From positions 1 through 11,553 of the forward strand of contig CAKORQ010000015.1 in NCBI GenBank assembly GCA_934101445.1: DNA of 11,553 nt, in the 5' to 3' direction. The notes under the pieces are model-generated. The model was not told the DNA's origin. It saw only the letters and a program-made list of their open reading frames with translations, and ran no database searches. The stretch's first letter is position 1. The number at the start of each line of letters is the position of its first letter. This DNA is from an uncultured Bacilli bacterium (GTDB taxonomy: Bacteria; Bacillota_I; Bacilli_A; RF39; UBA660). Position numbers and translations under genes: made by a program. Positions 5,652-11,553 of this stretch are shown in pieces.

Positions 5652-8521
5652 ACTATATTTATATTTATTTGATATTTATCTATCCTTCTGGCCACAGTCC
5701 CTATTACGACCACTAAGTTACCGACATTCAAATTTTCCAAACAATTTATTTTCTTAGGAAAAACCACAAAATCTATATTGCCCGTTTCATCACTGCCATT
5801 AACAAAAGCCATATCTTCATTCTTCTTAGTTTTTATTTTTCTAATATCATTAACCAAGATAACCATCTTAACGTTTTTTCCTAAATAAGACTTAATATTA
5901 TTAATTTTCACTATATCTTTAGTCTTATATTTACTAGCCGGATGATTGCTTACATAAAATCCATAAACATTTAATTCCTGATTCATCAAAGTCTTATCAT
6001 CAAACTCATCTTCTATTTTTAAAATCGGTTTTTCTACTAAAGCAGCATCCAAATCATCGCAAACTATAGCATATCTTAATACTTCATCTAGCATATTTAT
6101 CATTGTCTTATGATTTATTTTAAAAATATCTAAGGCTTTAGCATAAATTAAACTTTCTATAACATTTTTCTTAATACCTAATTTATAAAATCTTCTTACT
6201 AAATCAAAATAATCTTCATATAAGCCATTTTCTTCTCTATCTTGTAAAATCAAATTAACAGTATTACTCCCTATATTTTTAATTATGCTTAAAGGTAATA
6301 AAAGATAATTATTCTTACTTAAGTAAACATCTTTACTCTTATTAATATTAGGTACTAAAATAGTTATATTATCTTTTTTTGCAATATTTAAATAATCTTC
6401 GGTTTTCTTACTATTAGAAGTAGTCATATTAAGTAAATTAGCTAAAAACACTTCTTTATAATGAACTTTTAAATAAGCCATTTGATAACCAATAAGAGCA
6501 TAGCTGACAGAATGTGCCTTATTAAAACCATAATTAGCAAACTTTAATATTAAGTCATAAACTTCAGTTGCTTGAGTCTTATTATAGCCTTTTTTTATTG
6601 CCGAAGTAATAAAATTTACTCTTTCTTTTTCAATTACTTCTTTTTTCTTTTTACTCATAGCCCGTCTTATATTATCAGCCTCAGCAAAACTAAAACCTGC
6701 CATAGTTACTAAAATCTGCATAATTTGTTCTTGATAAACAATTATACCATAGGTTTCTTTTAAAATAGGTTCTAACTCAGGAACAATATATGTTACATTA
6801 GCGCCGTTTTTTCTAGCAATAAAAGTATCAATATTATCCATAGGTCCAGGTCTAAAAAGCGCTACGGCAGCATATAAATCATTAAAATTCCTAGGTTGCA
6901 ATTTTCTTAAAAATTCTTTCATGCCATTAGATTCAAACTGAAAGATACCATCTGTATCCACTCTACAAAACAAATCAAAAGTTTCCTTATCATCTAAAGG
7001 AATATTGTAAAGATTAAAATCGTTTGGTAAACTTCTTAATATATTATGAATAAAGGTAAGATTAGATAAAGCCAGAAAATCCATCTTTAGAAATCCTAAT
7101 TCTTCCAAATAATTCATTGTTAACCCAGTATTAATTCCATTAGAAGTTTTAATAATAGGCATAACTTGTTCTAAAGAAACTGAAGAAATAACAACTCCGG
7201 CTGCATGCACCGACATATGTCGTTTTAAACCTTCTAATTTCATAGCCACTTGATATATTCTTTGTAAAACCCCATTTTCTTTTAACATTTTATTAATTAG
7301 AGGATTTTGCAAATTTTCTCTTAATCCTAATTTAGAATTAATATTACTAACAAAAGTATCAACTAATTTATCATCAACAATAATATATTTACTTACATCG
7401 CGAATAACTTGTCTAGCCTGTAAAGTTCCATAAGTTGTTATTGGTGCCACATTATATAAGCCATATTTTTCGCGAACATATTTAATCATATCTTCACGTC
7501 TAACATCTTCAAAATCAATATCAATATCGGGCATAGTTACTCTATCTTTATTTAAAAAGCGTTCAAAAAGCAAATTATACTTTAAAGGATCAATATTAGT
7601 TATCCCTAAACAATAACTTACTAAAGCCCCAGCAGCCGAACCACGACCGGGTCCAACCAAAATATCGTTTTTCTTCGCATATTTAACATAGTCATAAACA
7701 ATCAAAAAGTAATCATTAAATCCCATTTTATCAATAACATCTAATTCGTAATTTAACCTTTTTATATAATCATCACTAACTTTATCATTTAATCTTTTCT
7801 TAAGTCCTAAAAACGCTAAATTATAAAGATAAGTTTTACTATTAACATCTTTATTAAATATTGGAATATATCGTTTCGATTTATCCATCTTTATATCAAT
7901 AGTACTAATAAATTTATTTAGTCTTTCTATATCATCATTATTTATATTGTCATTTTCATAAGCTGTATTAAACGTTTCAAAATCATTATCGCCAATTTTT
8001 TTTAAATATTCTAAATAAACTGTATCACCAGAATTAAAACATCTTATTTCTTTAATAAATAGTATATTGGAAGTAACCAAACTCAAGTTCTTTTTTTCCT
8101 CTAAATTAGTATAAGCAATAAATATATCATTAATATTTTTAATGGTTTTTAATTCTTCGTAGTTGCCTTTAAATTCATAAGGAATAACTACATAAATATC
8201 AGAACTTCTTAAATCACTAAGAGATACACTTTCTTCTAAAACTATCTTATTATTTATTTTAACTAACTCTAAATAACCTTGATAATTCTTAGCATATAAA
8301 TAGTAGTTACTATCATTTATTCTAACACTTAATCCAATAATAGGCTTGATGTCATTTGCAACACAACTATCGAAAAATTCCATGACTCCATTTAAATTAT
8401 TATCTAAAAGACCAAGAGTAGTAATATTATTATTTTTAGCAAATTCTATTAAATTACTTATCTTTATTAAACTTGTTAACAAAGTATATTCAGACTTTAT
8501 TCCTAAAGGACTATACTTCAT
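5639..8521 (-). CDS. dnaE: DNA polymerase III alpha subunit, DnaE type (short, PHP-degenerate)
   Basis: A 960-residue second replicative polymerase. In low-GC Gram-positives DnaE extends RNA primers before hand-off to PolC and has no exonuclease. It is shorter than B. subtilis DnaE (about 1115). Domains: a PHP-like domain (1 to about 210) whose metal ligands are replaced, with PLGIKSEY at 5-12 where active relatives have HLHVHSEY, and LLDNNLNG where they have TDHGN; palm with GPGRGSAAG 290-298; catalytic D332 and D334 in PDIDIDF and D481 in LKMDFLALSNL; FRPGPMDNIDTFI from 556; YQEQIM 596-601; NYGFNKAHSVSYALIGYQMAYLK from 663, listed in parts as NYGFNKAHSVSYAL and IGYQMAYLK; helix-hairpin-helix about 740-800; GFYVSNHP 854-861; an OB fold about 870-955, after which the protein ends. 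I see no QxxLF-type clamp motif. The start is secured by GGTGG (8533-8529), 7 bases before the ATG. It is first in the unit, one base from polC. Confidence 0.96.
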   Translation of the reverse strand: MKYSPLGIKSEYTLLTSLIKISNLIEFAKNNNITTLGLLDNNLNGVMEFFDSCVANDIKPIIGLSVRINDSNYYLYAKNYQGYLELVKINNKIVLEESVSLSDLRSSDIYVVIPYEFKGNYEELKTIKNINDIFIAYTNLEEKKNLSLVTSNILFIKEIRCFNSGDTVYLEYLKKIGDNDFETFNTAYENDNINNDDIERLNKFISTIDIKMDKSKRYIPIFNKDVNSKTYLYNLAFLGLKKRLNDKVSDDYIKRLNYELDVIDKMGFNDYFLIVYDYVKYAKKNDILVGPGRGSAAGALVSYCLGITNIDPLKYNLLFERFLNKDRVTMPDIDIDFEDVRREDMIKYVREKYGLYNVAPITTYGTLQARQVIRDVSKYIIVDDKLVDTFVSNINSKLGLRENLQNPLINKMLKENGVLQRIYQVAMKLEGLKRHMSVHAAGVVISSVSLEQVMPIIKTSNGINTGLTMNYLEELGFLKMDFLALSNLTFIHNILRSLPNDFNLYNIPLDDKETFDLFCRVDTDGIFQFESNGMKEFLRKLQPRNFNDLYAAVALFRPGPMDNIDTFIARKNGANVTYIVPELEPILKETYGIIVYQEQIMQILVTMAGFSFAEADNIRRAMSKKKKEVIEKERVNFITSAIKKGYNKTQATEVYDLILKFANYGFNKAHSVSYALIGYQMAYLKVHYKEVFLANLLNMTTSNSKKTEDYLNIAKKDNITILVPNINKSKDVYLSKNNYLLLPLSIIKNIGSNTVNLILQDREENGLYEDYFDLVRRFYKLGIKKNVIESLIYAKALDIFKINHKTMINMLDEVLRYAIVCDDLDAALVEKPILKIEDEFDDKTLMNQELNVYGFYVSNHPASKYKTKDIVKINNIKSYLGKNVKMVILVNDIRKIKTKKNEDMAFVNGSDETGNIDFVVFPKKINCLENLNVGNLVVVIGTVARRIDKYQININIVRSV

Positions 8522-8546
8522 AATATCACCACCCTTTACTATCTTT

Positions 8547-8555
8547 AGTATATCA
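8547..8555 (-). promoter_or_regulatory. Extended -10 promoter for dnaE-polC
   Basis: On the minus strand TGATATACT (8555-8547) is a TGn extended -10 with a 5/6 match to TATAAT. A weak -35 (TTAAAT, 3/6) lies 17 bases upstream, as expected for an extended -10 promoter. Transcription would begin near 8540, giving a leader of about 20 bases that contains only the AAAGGGTGGTG ribosome binding site (8537-8527). It lies between the upstream operon's terminator and dnaE. Confidence 0.6.
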
Positions 8556-8611
8556 TTTTTAATTTTAAAATTTAAGTACTTACTTGCGCAATTAATATAC
8601 TATCATATATT

Positions 8612-8643
8612 AAAAAAAATAACACCTCTAAAAGGTATTATTT
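8612..8643 (-). terminator. Rho-independent terminator of the glycosyltransferase operon
   Basis: Minus-strand stem AAATAATACCT (8643-8633), 5-base loop, AGGTGTTATTT (8627-8617), with one T-G wobble, running into eight consecutive T residues (8619-8612). It starts just after the stop codon of the membrane-anchored protein. This is the clearest terminator in the window and marks the boundary before the dnaE promoter. Confidence 0.85.
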
Positions 8644-8644
8644 C

Positions 8645-9715
8645 TTACTTTTTTTGTTCACTGCCACCCCATTCAACTACAGTATAACCATTTCGTTCAA
8701 CTTTATTTAATTCTTGTTCATTTATAGTAACCTTTTTATTTACCCCTTTAAATTCCATAAAAACTCTTATCAAAGTTTCTGGCTCTGGCGTTATATTTAA
8801 AGGCATTTCTTTTTCTATCTCTTCTTTAGTTGCGAACCTAATTAAATTATATTTATTTTTCTGTAATCTTGGTAACCAATAAATTATAAATTCATTACTT
8901 TCCCTAGCATTTAATCCTAATATAGCTAGTTTTTCTTCGAGAAAAGGTATTAAATCTTCTTTTGAAACAACAAAGCCATTATTAAACTCAATTTCTTCTT
9001 TTCTAACCCCTTCCCAGTATAATCCATAATATTCTTTACCATCACTATCTATTAAAGTACCATCTGCTTTAGCATAAACATTCCAGCCATCATTATATTG
9101 TGGATAAGTTGTTGTTAAATTTTCCTGATAGCCTAATTTTATTTTAACATTCATATCATTATTAGGATAAATATATATTAAGGGCTTTTCAACTCCCACA
9201 CTATCCCCCTTTTCATAAGAACAAGTACGTTTCCTTTTATTAATATAATTAGATTCAATCTTATTTATTTTGACATTTTTATCTAATTTTAAAAGATAAG
9301 TTCTTGGATTTAATCCCACAAACGAGTAAAGTATCGCTGTCAAAATATCATCATTACAACGACTTGCATAAGTAATATTTATTGTTAAAGTATCATTATT
9401 TAAACTATATCCAGTAGGCACAAAATTAAATTCACGCCTATAAAGATATCCATTTTGAGTATTGAAAGCCACATAATTATATTCCTCAAAATCATCAGCC
9501 TTTAATTTAGCATCAAGTCCTAATTTCTCATACTCAGAATATGAACTAACTAATCGATAGTCATTCAAATCCAATCTTCTTTTCGATCTAACAAAATCTT
9601 TTCCAATAGCAATATGTGTTGTAAAAAAAACAAAAAGAATGGTAACTAAGAGAATAGCTAAAAATCCAATTCCAATACCTTTCCATATTTTCTTAGTATT
9701 TTTCTTTTTCTTCAT
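8645..9715 (-). CDS. Conserved membrane-anchored extracytoplasmic protein, function unknown
   Basis: About 356 residues from the ATG at 9715. A lysine-rich start (MKKKKNTKK) and one helix at about 12-32 give an N-in, C-out anchored protein; there is no lipobox. The external part has two regions. About 40-160 is less distinctive. From about 177 comes a block I recall as recurring in uncharacterised Bacillota proteins: KPLIYIYP (177-184), TTYPQYNDGW (202-211), GLYWEG (231-236), NEFIIYWLPRLQKNKYNLI (274-292), NITPEPETLIRVFMEFKG (307-324) and VVEWGG near the end. C120 and C165 could form a disulfide. The motif richness suggests a binding or enzymatic fold, but I cannot name one. A GTG at 9727 would add four residues; AGGA at 9734-9731 is 3 bases from that GTG and 15 from the ATG, neither ideal, so the start is uncertain. 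It is third in the unit with the glycosyltransferase, which hints at an envelope role. Confidence 0.8.
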   Translation of the reverse strand: MKKKKNTKKIWKGIGIGFLAILLVTILFVFFTTHIAIGKDFVRSKRRLDLNDYRLVSSYSEYEKLGLDAKLKADDFEEYNYVAFNTQNGYLYRREFNFVPTGYSLNNDTLTINITYASRCNDDILTAILYSFVGLNPRTYLLKLDKNVKINKIESNYINKRKRTCSYEKGDSVGVEKPLIYIYPNNDMNVKIKLGYQENLTTTYPQYNDGWNVYAKADGTLIDSDGKEYYGLYWEGVRKEEIEFNNGFVVSKEDLIPFLEEKLAILGLNARESNEFIIYWLPRLQKNKYNLIRFATKEEIEKEMPLNITPEPETLIRVFMEFKGVNKKVTINEQELNKVERNGYTVVEWGGSEQKK

Positions 9716-9732
9716 AATTAACCACACTTTTC

Positions 9733-9957
9733 CTATTTATTTGTATTTTGATAATAATTTCTTTCTTGTAATTTTTCTAAAATATAATCTAATTCATCTA
9801 ACTCTTCACTATCAAGTTCATAATTATCCATAAAATGTTCAACTAATAAAGTAACTTCTCTTAAATTATTACAATTACTAATATCAATATTATATTTTTT
9901 CAAAACACTTATCTCATAATCATCAAGCATTAATTTTTTATTAACATTAACTAACAT
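9733..9957 (-). CDS. Small acidic protein coupled to the glycosyltransferase
   Basis: A 74-residue soluble protein with no signal or membrane segment. The first part (MLVNVNKKLMLDDYEISVLKKYNIDI, described here by its pieces MLVNVNKKL and DDYEISVLKKYNIDI) looks like a short strand-helix unit. The second is a strongly acidic helix around YELDSEELDELDYILEKL (46-63), which could be amphipathic and mediate protein contacts. The tail is ERNYYQNTNK. I do not recognise a named family. Its ATG overlaps the stop of the preceding glycosyltransferase by one base (TAATG at 9959-9955) and no ribosome binding site is visible, so its translation probably depends on termination-reinitiation. Its TAG stop, the only non-TAA stop here, lies 17 bases before the next gene's ATG. 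It could be a small partner of the glycosyltransferase or a cytoplasmic bystander. Confidence 0.75.
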   Translation of the reverse strand: MLVNVNKKLMLDDYEISVLKKYNIDISNCNNLREVTLLVEHFMDNYELDSEELDELDYILEKLQERNYYQNTNK

Positions 9958-11192
9958 TATTTATTAAATTTCATCTCATTTGAGGCAATACCACGGTTAT
10001 GCTTAATCTCTTCCCATTTCATATCTTTGGTAAATAAACATACTACATTAATTGGTATCCAAGTTAAAATGAAAACCGCAAATAAAGCAATCGCACTCAA
10101 AAGATTTTTAGCCTTTCTTTTATTATATTTTAGGATGAAAACGCTAACGACAACGCCACTAACATAAGTTAATATCATAAATATTGCCCCGCTAGAAAAT
10201 AGGGATGAGAATATATCGTAAAGACGAATATTAAATATTCTAAAGAAAATTAATGCTACAAATTCCGCAAGACAAATAACCTGAACAACTGGAGCCACAA
10301 AATTCATAAACATATCAAAAGAAGGTTGACTTCCAGTTTTAAAAAAGTGTCCTAGTAAATCTTTCCAATAAAGTTTTAAGCATTGTAAACATCCAACCGA
10401 CCATCTTTTTCTTTGCTTCCAAGAGGCTTTAAATTCGACTGGCTGTTCATCATAAGTAACAGCATTTTCAACAAAAGCTATTCTTTCATCTCTTAGAGCA
10501 CACAAAGCAGTAAACTCAATATCTTCTGTTAAAGTCTGTGTTGGAAAGCCCATCTCCTCAATTAATTCTTTTTTAACCATAAATCCGGTACCATTAATAG
10601 ATGCGTTTTGATTCATCGTCATACGAGCCTTACTAAAAAAGAAATTTTGCATATAGTAATACAAAGAATAAGAACCGCTTATCCAGTTATCACTAATATT
10701 TTTACTATCTCTAAATCCTTGGGCAACGCGATAACCACAACATAAAGTATCGTTCATCCGCGCTAAAAAATCAGGATGAATAATATTATCTGCATCAAAA
10801 ATAATATAAGCATCAATATCTTTACGATTTCTTAACTTTTTAAAAACATATCGCAAAACTTCACCCTTTGATTTAACTTTTTCTTTAACATCAATAACAA
10901 TAGCGCCCGCTTCTTTAGCAACCTCAGCAGTATTATCCGTTGTATTATTAACGGCTACATAAACTTCAAACAAATCCTTTGGATAGTTAGACTCTAAAAT
11001 TGATTTTACTAAATTACCAACAACAGCTTCTTCATTACGAGCCGCTATTACAATAGCAAATTTCTTCTGAGCCTCAAATGGTACTATCTTAAATTTTTTA
11101 GGCTTTAAAAAACCATATAATCCTGTTAAAGAATAATAAAGTCCATAAAACAGTGTTAAAGTAAAAAATATATAATAAATTGCTTGCCACAT
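9957..11192 (-). CDS. Processive-type family 2 membrane glycosyltransferase
   Basis: A 411-residue integral membrane enzyme expected to transfer sugars from a nucleotide-sugar donor to a growing polysaccharide or lipid-linked acceptor at the cytoplasmic face. It has an N-terminal helix at about 4-28, a GT-A catalytic domain at about 44-280, then three helices at about 292-318, 331-355 and 363-387. The motifs are complete: AARNEE (50-55) at the nucleotide site, FDADN (132-136) as the metal-binding DxD, TED (222-224) with the putative catalytic base, and QRKRW (260-264), the Q-x-x-R-W motif of synthases such as cellulose, hyaluronan and poly-GlcNAc synthases. There is no PilZ domain, so no direct cyclic-di-GMP control is evident. 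The polymer cannot be deduced. The start has AAGGAAG (11206-11200) 7 bases upstream. It leads a three-gene unit with a small acidic protein and an anchored external protein. Confidence 0.9.
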   Translation of the reverse strand: MWQAIYYIFFTLTLFYGLYYSLTGLYGFLKPKKFKIVPFEAQKKFAIVIAARNEEAVVGNLVKSILESNYPKDLFEVYVAVNNTTDNTAEVAKEAGAIVIDVKEKVKSKGEVLRYVFKKLRNRKDIDAYIIFDADNIIHPDFLARMNDTLCCGYRVAQGFRDSKNISDNWISGSYSLYYYMQNFFFSKARMTMNQNASINGTGFMVKKELIEEMGFPTQTLTEDIEFTALCALRDERIAFVENAVTYDEQPVEFKASWKQRKRWSVGCLQCLKLYWKDLLGHFFKTGSQPSFDMFMNFVAPVVQVICLAEFVALIFFRIFNIRLYDIFSSLFSSGAIFMILTYVSGVVVSVFILKYNKRKAKNLLSAIALFAVFILTWIPINVVCLFTKDMKWEEIKHNRGIASNEMKFNK

Positions 11193-11225
11193 AATTAAAC
11201 TTCCTTACTAATGAGTTATATTAAC

Positions 11226-11254
11226 ATTGTATCTTTTTTCTTAAAATTTGTAAA
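11226..11254 (-). promoter_or_regulatory. Sigma-A promoter for the glycosyltransferase operon
   Basis: On the minus strand TTTACA (11254-11249) and TACAAT (11231-11226) are separated by exactly 17 bases; each matches 5/6 of the consensus. Transcription would begin near 11219, about 27 bases before the ATG. The -35 element lies within the last codons of tadA. A second, weaker candidate (TTAAGA, 18 bases, TATAAC) lies just downstream. Confidence 0.65.
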
Positions 11255-11553
11255 GGTTATATCGTATATGGTTAACCCCAATACTAAAGTAGTCAATATT
11301 TCTATTATCTAATACTTTAGAATAATATACCCCTGTTAAGCCCTTATAATCTCTTACCCGGTAATTATTATTAAACCTATCTTTTAAACAAATAGCATCT
11401 TTATAATCTTCAAATAAATTAAGTATAGATCCTACGGCTCCAGTTTTTTCATCTGATGCGCCAATATACACATTTTTTATTCTTGAATTTATTATTGCAC
11501 CTGCACACATCGGACACGGTTCAAGCGTTACGTAAATACTGCACCCGATGAGT
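11241..11553 (-). CDS. tadA: tRNA-specific adenosine deaminase, 3' part (runs off the window)
   Basis: The C-terminal 103 residues of a TadA-type deaminase, which converts adenosine 34 to inosine in the anticodon of tRNA-Arg(ACG). The frame is open to the right edge and reads IYVTLEPCPMCAGAI, so the internal ATG at 11510 is not the start. PCPMC supplies the two zinc-binding cysteines; the matching HAE motif, with the catalytic glutamate, would be upstream and outside the window. INSRIKNVYIGASDEKTGAV and GSILNLFED follow the TadA pattern closely. After this the protein diverges: where TadA normally has an NHRVEV...GVL segment and a terminal helix, this one reads NNNYRVRDYKGLTGVYYSKV and ends RYNLYKF. 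I tested the other two minus frames there and both hit a stop, so no simple frameshift explains it. A general nucleoside deaminase is the main alternative. No terminator is seen after it, so it may read through into the glycosyltransferase unit. Confidence 0.9.
   Translation of the reverse strand, partial: LIGCSIYVTLEPCPMCAGAIINSRIKNVYIGASDEKTGAVGSILNLFEDYKDAICLKDRFNNNYRVRDYKGLTGVYYSKVLDNRNIDYFSIGVNHIRYNLYKF

Noticed and set aside
8519..8521. DnaE N-terminus truncated, explaining the missing HxH motif
   Set aside because: The start ATG aligns with the start of other DnaE proteins, the SEYTLL stretch that follows the motif is present in place, and a good ribosome binding site precedes it. The ligands are substituted, not cut off.
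8346..8687. Plus-strand open frame of 113 codons across the dnaE start region
   Set aside because: It runs antisense through the dnaE 5' end, the dnaE promoter and the upstream terminator, which are better supported.
9639..9833. Plus-strand open frame of 64 codons, hydrophobic
   Set aside because: Antisense to the lysine-rich N-terminus and membrane helix of the anchored protein; the phenylalanine runs are the complement of the lysine codons.
11508..11510. ATG as the start of the deaminase
   Set aside because: It falls inside the PCPMC zinc motif, and the frame stays open to the window edge with a clear TadA match (IYVTLEPC).
1..11553. UGA read as tryptophan, as in Mycoplasma
   Set aside because: Tryptophans are encoded by TGG throughout and the long polymerase frames are intact under the standard code. 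The absence of TGA stops among nine genes is compatible with chance in AT-rich DNA.

Overview
The window is AT-rich DNA that I assign to a low-GC Gram-positive (Bacillota, Bacilli or Mollicutes-related) bacterium. The strongest evidence is a full-length PolC, the Gram-positive-type replicase with a PHP domain, an inserted proofreading exonuclease and a zinc-binding polymerase core. Strong GGAGG-type ribosome binding sites and AT-rich promoters agree with this. The code is standard: tryptophan is TGG, and no in-frame TGA interrupts the two long polymerase genes. All nine visible stop codons are TAA (eight) or TAG (one), never TGA. One small membrane protein resembles proteins I associate with uncultured gut Bacilli (RF39-like), so that is my best guess at the source; it is an inference, not shown by the sequence.

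Every gene except the first lies on the minus strand. Reading in the direction of transcription (right to left): (1) the 3' part of tadA, the tRNA adenosine deaminase, runs off the right edge. (2) A promoter overlapping the end of tadA drives a three-gene unit: a processive-type membrane glycosyltransferase, a 74-residue acidic protein started by a TAATG stop/start overlap, and a membrane-anchored protein of about 356 residues. This unit ends in a clear intrinsic terminator at 8612-8643. (3) An extended -10 promoter at 8547-8555 drives dnaE, polC and a 78-residue two-helix membrane protein. This unit ends in a hairpin at 811-837. (4) A separate promoter drives a 128-residue single-pass membrane protein. 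(5) At the left edge, on the plus strand, is a small XRE-family regulator. It converges on gene (4), with a shared bidirectional terminator at 267-304.

The central feature is the pairing of the two replicative polymerases. dnaE ends one base before the polC ATG, and the polC ribosome binding site is inside the last codons of dnaE. The two are therefore probably cotranscribed and translationally coupled. DnaE is short (960 residues), its PHP metal ligands are replaced, and it has no recognisable clamp-binding pentapeptide. PolC keeps an apparently intact PHP site, an intact exonuclease and a C-terminal QLSLF clamp motif. This fits a division of labour in which DnaE extends primers and PolC does processive, proofread synthesis, encoded as one unit.

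I saw no tRNA or rRNA gene, CRISPR array, insertion sequence or attachment site. No non-coding stretch exceeds 150 bases.
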